Assembly: GCA_050252545.1 (NCBI GenBank)
Contig: JBFWKS010000266.1
Span: 1-6,154 of the forward strand
Source: Patulibacter sp050252545
GTDB taxonomy: Bacteria > Actinomycetota > Thermoleophilia > Solirubrobacterales > Solirubrobacteraceae
Reading direction: 5' to 3'
DNA: 6,154 nucleotides
Under the pieces are notes generated by a model, which was given only the letters and a program-made list of their open reading frames with translations, had not been told where the DNA came from and searched no databases. Positions 1-5,469 of this stretch are shown piece after piece. The number at the start of each line of letters is the position of its first letter. Position 1 is the stretch's first letter. A program made the position numbers and the translations under genes.

Positions 1-215
1 CCGGAGCGGATCTCGGGGAACGCGGTCTCGGGGGTCTGCCCCCACTGGTCGAGCGCGTCGACGGCCGAGGCCATGAATCCGACCGACTCGTCATCGGGGG
101 TGGTCTGCGCCTTGCCGACGACGAACGCCCCGTCGGCGTCGACGACGAACGTGTCCGTCATCGTGCCGCCGGCGTCGATGGCGAGGACGCGCGCGGCGTG
201 TTCCTCATTGGTCAT
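1..215 (-). CDS. Acetone carboxylase beta subunit-like protein (hydantoinase A/oxoprolinase superfamily), N-terminal part only
   Basis: The first 71 codons are visible; the rest lies beyond position 1. The protein opens with a short tail and then LAIDAGGTMTDTFVVD (residues 11-26), the phosphate-binding loop of the actin-like ATPase fold used by HyuA-type proteins. The GGTMTDT form, followed by GKAQTTP (34-40) and a DALDQWG segment (53-59), resembles AcxA, the beta subunit of acetone carboxylase, more than ordinary hydantoinases, which usually read GGTFTD. In that enzyme the subunit takes part in the ATP-dependent carboxylation of acetone to acetoacetate in the cytoplasm. The start is well fixed: reading back in frame from ATG at 215 there is no other ATG, GTG or TTG before the TAA that ends the upstream regulator gene (293-291). 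There is no convincing Shine-Dalgarno. Related possibilities are acetophenone carboxylase or another HyuA-type enzyme; the fragment is too short to decide substrate. The alpha and gamma subunit genes would be expected to the left of the window. Confidence 0.82.
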   Translation of the reverse strand, partial: MTNEEHAARVLAIDAGGTMTDTFVVDADGAFVVGKAQTTPDDESVGFMASAVDALDQWGQTPETAFPEIRS

Positions 216-221
216 GGGACG

Positions 222-227
222 ACCGTA
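222..227 (-). promoter_or_regulatory. Candidate -10 box (TACGGT) for a leaderless transcript of the carboxylase-like gene
   Basis: TACGGT on the minus strand fits the actinobacterial TANNNT -10 pattern. It ends 6 nt before the ATG at 215, so transcription would begin at or next to the start codon. No Shine-Dalgarno is present in the same place. No good -35 hexamer is visible at 17-18 nt (TCGGCG or ATCGGC). The same arrangement precedes the regulator gene. This is an inference from position and sequence only. Confidence 0.3.
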
Positions 228-232
228 GATCC

Positions 233-263
233 GGGCCGCCCCACCGCCGATAGGGCGCGGCCC
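233..263. repeat. Inverted repeat between the regulator and carboxylase genes
   Basis: GGGCCGC at 233-239 is perfectly complementary to GCGGCCC at 257-263, with 17 nt between the arms. It fills most of the 75-bp gap between the regulator stop and the carboxylase ATG and lies directly upstream of the candidate -10 box, where an operator or attenuator stem could sit. There is no T-run after it on the minus strand, so it does not look like a rho-independent terminator. Seven-base dyads occur by chance in DNA this rich in G+C, so its function is unproven. Confidence 0.3.
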
Positions 264-290
264 AGCGTTCGGGTCCGGGCTTGTGCCGCG

Positions 291-1550
291 TTACAGGCGG
301 GTGGGCTCCGGGCCGCCCGGCAGCACGCGCGGGCCGAACGTGTGCTCCAGCAGGAGCGCGAGCTCGACCTCCAGGCGGTGCACGTCGAGGTCGCGGCCCA
401 GCAGCGTCCGCGCGCGCTGCAGCCGGTACAGCACGGTGTTGCGATGGGTGAACAGCCGCTCGGCGGTGCGACGGGTGTTCCCGCCCTCCTCGAGGAACAC
501 CCGCAGCGTCTCGCGCAGTCGTTCGGTCGACGCGTTGCGCGCCGCGAGGTCACCCAACGCGCGGCTGACGAACTGCCGCGCCTCGTCGTCGTCGGCGGAG
601 AGCAGCGCGACGGTCGCCACCCGGTCGTAGCGGGTCAGCGCCGGCGCGGCGGGCATGCGCACCGCCACCCGGTGGGCACGGGTGGCCTCCTCGTGCGTGA
701 TCCGGAAGCCGTCCGGCCCGGTGTGCGTGCCACCGCAGGCCAGCAGCACCTCGGGCGCCGGTCGCCGCTCGACGGCGTCGCCGAGCGTGCGCCGGTCCGC
801 CGCGCCGCCGCCGGTGAGCCACGCCCACACCGTGCTCGTTCCGACCGGCAGGACCAGCGGTCGGCCTCCGCCGCACACGGTGGCGACGTGGTGCACCGTC
901 CGCTCGAGGACCTCGAGCTGATGGTCGACGTGGCCCGACGGCGGTGACCACGCGATCAGCGCCGTCTGCGGTCCGCGGAGATCGTGCCCGAGCTGCCGCT
1001 CGGCGTCGGGCGGCGCCGGGTCGCCGCGCAGCAGGCGGGCGACGAGGTCGGCCCGCCGGGCGACGGCGCCGCGCACCCACCGCTCGCGCTCGCGCTCGTA
1101 CTCGACGACGACCTCGGCCACGACGCGGTTGAGGTAGACGTTGAGCGCGTCGGTCGAGCGGTGCAGCGCGGCGACGAGCACGTCGCGGTCCTCGACCGTC
1201 GCCGCGAGCTCGTCCATCCAGCGGCGCCAGAACAGCGCCTGACCGACCCGGTAGGACTGGATCAGCCGGTCCATCGGCAACCTCCGACGCGCCAGCGCGA
1301 GGGCGAAGGAGACCACCACCGGGGGCAGCGGCACGGCGTCGGCGGTCGTCTCCCCGCGAAACACCGACAGCATCGCCACGACGTTGCCGCGGGAGCTGGC
1401 GCGCGTCTCGTCGGAGAGCTCCCCGGCGAGGAACTCGGGGATCTCCCGGGCGAGCCCGGCGACGAGCGCGTCGTTGACCTCGTCGACGCGCTCGGACACG
1501 CGGGCGGCGCAGGCGCGGATGGCGTCGTCCGTGACCGAGGTGGGGGTCAT
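291..1550 (-). CDS. PucR/CdaR-family helix-turn-helix transcriptional regulator
   Basis: A 419-aa cytoplasmic regulator of the PucR type. The C-terminal segment, about residues 345-402, is the family's DNA-binding helix-turn-helix; its hallmark is a region rich in N and R (GGNTRRTAERLFTHRNTVLYRL, split here as 356-366 and 367-377). The middle, about 190-315, matches the degenerate GGDEF-like domain that precedes this HTH in the family. The N-terminal 150 residues are helical and resemble the RsbRD-type sensor region often found in actinobacterial members, including the YRVGQ-LFWRRW-like stretch at 100-111. The effector is not predictable from sequence. The gene starts 40 bp after the thiolase stop and ends 75 bp before the carboxylase-like gene, all in one direction, so it is the likely local regulator, possibly of the carboxylase genes. 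The ATG at 1550 has only a weak AGGG (1558-1561) upstream, which overlaps a TANNNT box. Length is normal for the family and no frame damage is seen. Confidence 0.9.
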   Translation of the reverse strand: MTPTSVTDDAIRACAARVSERVDEVNDALVAGLAREIPEFLAGELSDETRASSRGNVVAMLSVFRGETTADAVPLPPVVVSFALALARRRLPMDRLIQSYRVGQALFWRRWMDELAATVEDRDVLVAALHRSTDALNVYLNRVVAEVVVEYERERERWVRGAVARRADLVARLLRGDPAPPDAERQLGHDLRGPQTALIAWSPPSGHVDHQLEVLERTVHHVATVCGGGRPLVLPVGTSTVWAWLTGGGAADRRTLGDAVERRPAPEVLLACGGTHTGPDGFRITHEEATRAHRVAVRMPAAPALTRYDRVATVALLSADDDEARQFVSRALGDLAARNASTERLRETLRVFLEEGGNTRRTAERLFTHRNTVLYRLQRARTLLGRDLDVHRLEVELALLLEHTFGPRVLPGGPEPTRL

Positions 1551-1556
1551 CGACCG

Positions 1557-1562
1557 ACCCTA
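1557..1562 (-). promoter_or_regulatory. Candidate -10 box (TAGGGT) before the PucR-type regulator gene
   Basis: TAGGGT on the minus strand matches TANNNT and ends 6 nt before the ATG at 1550, the same geometry as TACGGT before the carboxylase-like gene. The two sites agree as TA-S-GGTCG and both genes begin ATGACC. A weak -35 candidate, TGGTGA at 1580-1585, lies 17 nt upstream. The AGGG inside the box could instead act as a poor Shine-Dalgarno, so the reading as a promoter is tentative. Confidence 0.3.
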
Positions 1563-1590
1563 CGTGCTCGTCGCGTCGCTCACCAGCCGC

Positions 1591-2793
1591 TCACGCCGCC
1601 CGGGGCGGGACGTAGACGGTGACGACCGCCGCGCCGCCGAGGCCGATGTTGTGCTGTAGGGCGACCGTCGCGTCGGCGACCTGCCGCCGGTCGGCGGTGC
1701 CGCGCAGCTGCCAGACGAGCTCGGTGCACTGGGCCAGGCCGGTGGCGCCGAGCGGGTGCCCCTTGGAGATCAGGCCGCCGGACGGGTTGACCGTCGGGCC
1801 GCGGCCACCGTGGGTGGTGGCCTCGTCGTCGACCAGGTGGTGCCCCTCGCCCTCGGCGGCGAAGCCCAGCGCCTCGTACGTCAACAGCTCGTTCGTGGAG
1901 AAGCAGTCGTGCAGCTCGCACACGTCGACGTCGGCCGCGGCGACCTGCGCCTGCTCGTACGCCTGGCGGGCGGCCTCGCGGCTCATGTCGGCACCGACGA
2001 GCCGGATGCCGTCGGTGTCGTCGGCGAACGTCGTCGCGCCGTCGGTCACCAGCGCTTGGCCGGCGATCTCGATCGCGCGGTCCCACAGGTCGTGCTCGTC
2101 GACGAACCGCTCCGATGCGACGATCGCCGCGGCCGCCCCGTCGCTGGTCGGCGAGCACTGGAGCTTGGTCAGCGGATCGTGGATCATCCGCGCGTCCTTG
2201 ATCTGCTCCAGCGTATACTCGTCCTGGAACTGCGCGTAGGGGTTGTCGACCGAGTGACGGTGGTTCTTCCATCCGATCCACGCGAAGTGCTCGGGCGTGG
2301 AGCCGTAGCGGCGCATGTGGTCGCGCCCGGCGTTGCCGAACATCTGCGGCGCGAACGGCGAGCCCTCCGGGGCGTGGATGGCGAGCATCGCCTCGATGTG
2401 CCGGTCCATCGGGTTGGTCCGGTCCTCGTACTTCATCGCCAGCGAGCCGCGCTCCATCTTCTCGAACCCGACCGCGAGGGCGCAGTCGGCGAGCCCGCCG
2501 CGCACGGTCTCGCGGGCGAGGTACAGCGCGCTGGACCCGGTCGAGCAGTTGTTGTTGACGTTGATGACGGGGATGCCGGTGAGTCCGAGTCCGTACACCG
2601 CCCGCTGTCCGCTGGTCGAGTCGCCGTAGCAGTAGCCGGCGAACGCGCGCTCGACGAGCCCGTAGTCGACGCCGGCGTCGCGCAGCGCGGCGGTGCCCGC
2701 CTCGTGCACCCAGTCGGGGTAGTCGCCGTCCTTCGTGCCGGGCTTGTCGAACTTCGTCATCCCGACGCCGATGACGAACGTGCGCTGGGTCAT
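1591..2793 (-). CDS. SCPx/Ltp-type thiolase (lipid-transfer protein-like 3-ketoacyl-CoA thiolase), without SCP2 domain
   Basis: A 400-aa thiolase-fold enzyme close to the thiolase half of animal peroxisomal SCPx and to mycobacterial Ltp1-like proteins. Visible landmarks are IGVGMTKFDKPG (8-19), GYCYGDSTSGQRA (53-65), the nucleophile loop NVNNNCSTGSSAL with Cys83, QFQDEYTLEQ (188-197), ELHDCFSTNELLTYEALG with His295 (293-310), NPSGGLISKGHPLGATG with His346 (336-352), and HNIGLGGAAVVTVY (381-394). In this branch the last motif has His where classical thiolases have a Cys; animal SCPx has the same, so this is not a defect. Family members cleave 3-ketoacyl-CoA, often branched-chain or sterol side-chain substrates; some related Ltp proteins are retro-aldolases. 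The chain ends right after the thiolase fold, so there is no SCP2 sterol-carrier domain. The start is supported by AGGAG 8 nt upstream. The MCE gene before it and the PucR gene after it suggest a role in use of imported lipid or in acetoacetyl-CoA cleavage. The exact substrate cannot be read from sequence. Confidence 0.92.
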   Translation of the reverse strand: MTQRTFVIGVGMTKFDKPGTKDGDYPDWVHEAGTAALRDAGVDYGLVERAFAGYCYGDSTSGQRAVYGLGLTGIPVINVNNNCSTGSSALYLARETVRGGLADCALAVGFEKMERGSLAMKYEDRTNPMDRHIEAMLAIHAPEGSPFAPQMFGNAGRDHMRRYGSTPEHFAWIGWKNHRHSVDNPYAQFQDEYTLEQIKDARMIHDPLTKLQCSPTSDGAAAAIVASERFVDEHDLWDRAIEIAGQALVTDGATTFADDTDGIRLVGADMSREAARQAYEQAQVAAADVDVCELHDCFSTNELLTYEALGFAAEGEGHHLVDDEATTHGGRGPTVNPSGGLISKGHPLGATGLAQCTELVWQLRGTADRRQVADATVALQHNIGLGGAAVVTVYVPPRAA

Positions 2794-2801
2794 GGGTGGT
2801 G

Positions 2802-2806
2802 CTCCT
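2802..2806 (-). promoter_or_regulatory. Ribosome binding site of the thiolase gene
   Basis: AGGAG on the minus strand lies 8 nt before the ATG at 2793. It is a near-ideal Shine-Dalgarno and fixes the thiolase start. It contrasts with the two downstream genes, which have no comparable site. Confidence 0.75.
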
Positions 2807-2824
2807 GGATCGTGGTGGTGGGTG

Positions 2825-2841
2825 GGCGGCCGGTCGCCGCC
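2825..2841 (-). other. GC-rich stem-loop in the gap between the last MCE gene and the thiolase gene
   Basis: GGCGGC (2825-2830) pairs with GCCGCC (2836-2841) around a 5-nt loop. It lies in the 67-bp gap between the MCE stop (2861) and the thiolase ATG (2793). No T-run follows on the minus strand, so a standard rho-independent terminator is unlikely. It could be a weak pause, a processing site or chance. Nothing else recognisable is in this gap apart from the thiolase ribosome binding site. Confidence 0.3.
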
Positions 2842-2860
2842 GCACGGGTGTGGGGCGCGA

Positions 2861-4192
2861 TCACCGCGGATCGCGGTCGATCCGGCGGAATGCCCGCTCG
2901 GGACCGGGCTTCAGCGCCGTGCCCGGCGCCGGGTAGGCGTTCACGCCGCGGGTGTCGATCGTGTCGGCGATCCCGAGCGCCTGCAGTCGGCCGGCGAGGT
3001 CGCGCAGCCCGCGCGGCATCGTGGCGAGCACCCCGGCGCTGCCGATCGCCACGATCCGGGCCAGCGCGCCGGTGGCGTCCTCGGACGATCCGATCGACCG
3101 CAGCAGCGCGGCGAGGTGGCCGGTGTCCTCGGCGTACGGCGCGAGGGTGCGCACGAGCGGTGCCGTCTCGGCCACGAGGTCGCGGAGCGGTCCGACGGCC
3201 GCCGCGGCGGTCGGGGCCACCGCGGCCAGGCGCTCCAGCAGCGCCGATGCGTCGGGCCGCACGGCGCGGAGCCGCCGCAGCGCGGAGACCGTCACCGCCG
3301 ACGTGGCCGGGAGCCGCCGCAGCGTCGGACCGAGCCGGTCCAGGGACCGGGACAGGTCGTCGAGCACCGGACCGACGCGGACGCCGACGTCCGCCAGGCG
3401 ACGGGCCGTCCGTCGCGCCTCGACGAGCGTGGCGGGCAGCTCCGCCAACCCGGCACGCAGACCGTCGGTCTCCCGGGCGACGGCGTCGGCGGTCGTCGCG
3501 CCCTCCCGGGCGAGCGTGGCGATCGCGCGCTCGCGGTCGGCGAGCGCGTCGAGCACCCGTCCGAGGTCGTCGACCAGCCCGGCGGTCGCCGCCCCCGCGC
3601 CGGCGAGGACCTCGGCCGTCGGACCGGCCACGTCGACGGTCCCCGACAGCGCCCGGAGCGTCCGGTTGAGGCCGTCCTCGGCGCCCTCGAGTCCCCCGCC
3701 GACACCGGCGAGCGTCCGGCGGACCCGGTCGCGCCTGGCGGGTGCGAGCGAGGAGAGGACGTCGTCCAGCTGCGTGGACTGCTCGGCGCGGGCGTCGCGC
3801 AACAGCCCGCCGTCGGCGACGGTCGGTCCTCCCGCCCGGCCCGGGAGGACCTCGAGGTAGCTCTCGCCGACGAGGGTCTTGGTCCTCACCCGTACCCGTG
3901 AATCGGCCGGCAGCGGCCCGTGCTCGTCGTCGAGCTCCACCGCGAGCACCGTCCGGGACCCACGGCCGGACACCTTCGCGATCCGCCCCACGAGGACACC
4001 GGCGATCCGCACGTCGGCGTTGGCCACGAGCTGTCCCGCCGACGGGACGACGACCTGGAACCGATGCACGTCGCCGGCGGGCAGACCGCCGGCGATGCGC
4101 AGGAGCCCGATGAAGACGACGATGCAGAGCGCCGCGAAGAGGGCGAGCACCACGGTGCGCCGGACGCGGACCGCTCGTGTGGCGTGGTTCAT
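2861..4192 (-). CDS. MCE-family protein (MlaD domain), last of the tandem set
   Basis: A 443-aa membrane-anchored MCE protein. A short basic N-terminus precedes a single hydrophobic segment at about 13-35 (signal anchor). The MCE/MlaD domain spans about 44-118, with DVRIAGVLVGRIAKV (60-74) and the typical closing strand TKTLVGESYLEVLPG (105-119). A long Ala/Leu/Arg-rich helical region follows to about 355, then a C-terminal part ending in GVNAYPAPG (416-424) and a basic tail. MCE proteins form the extracytoplasmic ring or tube of ABC-type lipid transporters; in actinobacteria they import sterols, fatty acids or other lipids. I chose ATG 4192 rather than a start 183 nt further up because it overlaps the upstream stop as ATGA, follows GGAAGG (4203-4208) at 10 nt, and puts the anchor at the N-terminus; the longer version would add a basic, low-complexity leader lying over the upstream gene. 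The only cysteine is in the membrane segment (Cys23). The transported lipid is unknown. Confidence 0.9.
   Translation of the reverse strand: MNHATRAVRVRRTVVLALFAALCIVVFIGLLRIAGGLPAGDVHRFQVVVPSAGQLVANADVRIAGVLVGRIAKVSGRGSRTVLAVELDDEHGPLPADSRVRVRTKTLVGESYLEVLPGRAGGPTVADGGLLRDARAEQSTQLDDVLSSLAPARRDRVRRTLAGVGGGLEGAEDGLNRTLRALSGTVDVAGPTAEVLAGAGAATAGLVDDLGRVLDALADRERAIATLAREGATTADAVARETDGLRAGLAELPATLVEARRTARRLADVGVRVGPVLDDLSRSLDRLGPTLRRLPATSAVTVSALRRLRAVRPDASALLERLAAVAPTAAAAVGPLRDLVAETAPLVRTLAPYAEDTGHLAALLRSIGSSEDATGALARIVAIGSAGVLATMPRGLRDLAGRLQALGIADTIDTRGVNAYPAPGTALKPGPERAFRRIDRDPR
2863..2877 (-). other. Short hairpin at the 3' end of the last MCE gene
   Basis: ACCGCG (2863-2868) and CGCGGT (2872-2877) form a perfect 6-bp stem with a 3-nt loop over the last codons and the first base of the stop codon of the MCE gene. 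No T-run follows. Together with the stem-loop at 2825-2841 it makes two GC hairpins at the MCE/thiolase junction. It may only reflect Arg-rich, GC-rich coding sequence. Confidence 0.25.
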
Positions 4193-5469
4193 CGCGGCGA
4201 CGCCTTCCCGTCGGCGCACCCCGGGGCCGGGGCGAGCAGGGGATCGGCGACGACTCCTGCCGACCCCGGCGAGAGGATGACCGCGCCGCGCGGCCCGGTG
4301 GTGCGGTCGTCGCGGTTGCCGAACTTCAGGACCGACAGCGTCCAGGCGAAGAACTTCGCCGTCGACAGCTCGCACCGCCCGACCGCTGCGGTGATGCGGT
4401 CCAGCCGCGGGGCCTGCGGGACGAGGTCGGCCGCTGCTTCGCGCAGCGCCCCCGCGGTGGGGACGAGCCGGCCGGCCAGCGGCCGCAGCGCGTCGACGGC
4501 GGGGCGCAGCGCCCGCAGGGCCGGGGTGGCGTCGTCGGCGAACCGCTCCAGCGCCCGGAGCCCGGGCGCGGCGGCGCGTGCGGTCGGCCGCAGGGTCCGC
4601 AGGGCGGGGCGGACCCGGGCGAGCGTCTCGTCCAGCTCGCCGAGCACGTCCCGGGTGCGCGTCAACGCCGGCGCGAGGGCCCCGATCGTCGCGTCCAACC
4701 CGTCGTCGGCGGCGACGGCGCCCGCGGTCGCCGCCCCGACCCGCAGCATCCGCGCCAGCTGACCGTCCCGCCGCCGCAGGGCGCGCGTCAGGCGGCCGGC
4801 GTCGCGCACGAGCGCGCGGACGGTCCGGTCGCGCCCGGCCACGGTGTCCGCGAGCGTCCGTTGGGCGACGAGCATCGGCACGAGCTCCGCGAACGCCCGG
4901 CGCAGGTCCTCGCCGCCTCCGTCGTCGAGGCCGGTGGCCAGATCGTCCAGGAGCCCGCGCAGGCGCCCACGGCGGTCGGCCGGCAGGAGGTTGAGGACGT
5001 CGGCGGCGTCGACCGGGGTGCTCGTCCGGGCGACGGGCAGCACGTCGTCCTCGTCGAGCCGGCCGCGCGCGGGCCGGCCACGGTCGAGGATGTCGAGCAC
5101 CATGTCGTTGAGGGCCGTCTGCGGCCGCAGCGCCACCCGGGCGTCGCGGTGCAGGGTCGCGTTCCCGTCGACGGAGTCGGGCTCCACCACCGCGGTGAGC
5201 ACCGGCCGCCCGTCACGGAGCTCCACGTCGGTCACGCGCCCGACGGGCACCCCCGCCCAGCGCACCTCGACGCGTCCGGGGACGACGCCCTTGGCGTCCC
5301 GGACGGCGACCCGCACGGTCTGGTGCTTCTCGCCCGGCAGCAGGACGTTCTCGCGCGAGACGATCGCCGCGCCGGCCGCCACGGCGACGAGGATCGCGAC
5401 CACGAGGACGGCCAACGGCCGGCGCGCGCCGCGGAGCTCGCGACGGATCCGGGTTCCACGCACGGTCAC
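4189..5469 (-). CDS. MCE-family protein (MlaD domain), middle of the tandem set
   Basis: A 426-aa MCE protein. The N-terminus is basic, with one membrane segment at about 19-37 (PLAVLVVAILVAVAAGAAIV). The MCE domain runs from about 50 to 128 and includes VVPGRVEVRWAGVPVGRVTD (62-81). A long helical region from about 165 to 355 contains prolines at exact seven-residue spacing (267, 288, 295, 302, 316, 323, 330, 337, 351). The C-terminal domain has FFAWTLSVLKFGN (373-385) and the only two cysteines, 366 and 418, which could form an extracytoplasmic disulfide. The GTG start at 5469 is chosen because its GTGA overlaps the upstream stop and GGGAGG (5476-5481) lies 6 nt upstream; a second GTG two codons later is possible. 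A start at 5721 would add 84 basic residues over the upstream gene and is rejected. It should sit in the same lipid-import complex as its two MCE neighbours. Confidence 0.9.
   Translation of the reverse strand: MTVRGTRIRRELRGARRPLAVLVVAILVAVAAGAAIVSRENVLLPGEKHQTVRVAVRDAKGVVPGRVEVRWAGVPVGRVTDVELRDGRPVLTAVVEPDSVDGNATLHRDARVALRPQTALNDMVLDILDRGRPARGRLDEDDVLPVARTSTPVDAADVLNLLPADRRGRLRGLLDDLATGLDDGGGEDLRRAFAELVPMLVAQRTLADTVAGRDRTVRALVRDAGRLTRALRRRDGQLARMLRVGAATAGAVAADDGLDATIGALAPALTRTRDVLGELDETLARVRPALRTLRPTARAAAPGLRALERFADDATPALRALRPAVDALRPLAGRLVPTAGALREAAADLVPQAPRLDRITAAVGRCELSTAKFFAWTLSVLKFGNRDDRTTGPRGAVILSPGSAGVVADPLLAPAPGCADGKASPR
4417..4671 (-). repeat. Seven-residue (21-bp) proline repeat in the middle MCE protein
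   Basis: Within residues 267-351 of the middle MCE protein, prolines fall at 267, 288, 295, 302, 316, 323, 330, 337 and 351, all in one heptad register. Only one other proline (354) is close by, just past the block. The unit is roughly P-A-L-R-x-L-R. It fills 9 of 13 heptad positions, and at the DNA level gives a degenerate 21-bp period. This is a protein-level repeat, not a mobile or tandem DNA repeat. Confidence 0.7.

Noticed and set aside
233..263. Rho-independent terminator after the PucR gene
   Set aside because: The stem has no T-run on the minus strand and a 17-nt loop.
198..947. Plus-strand frames opposite the PucR gene
   Set aside because: They are mirror products of the PucR coding sequence, with no domain and no convincing start signal.
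1597..1650. Loss of a catalytic Cys in the thiolase (His381 in HNIGLGG)
   Set aside because: SCPx-type thiolases, including the animal enzyme, have the same HN-G-GG motif, so it is a family trait and not damage.
1580..2845. A 421-codon minus-strand frame overlapping the thiolase in another frame
   Set aside because: Its product is Arg-rich low-complexity sequence, while the other frame carries all thiolase motifs and has a strong ribosome binding site.
1756..3669. A 637-codon open frame on the plus strand, antisense to the thiolase and the last MCE gene
   Set aside because: It crosses two well-supported genes and their gap, has no recognisable domain, and turns into an Arg/Pro/Ala/Gly low-complexity product over the MCE part, which is what G+C-rich antisense frames give.
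4193..4375. A 61-residue N-terminal extension of the last MCE protein
   Set aside because: The extra residues are basic low-complexity sequence antecedent to the membrane anchor and lie fully over the upstream MCE gene; ATG 4192 has the ATGA overlap and a ribosome site.
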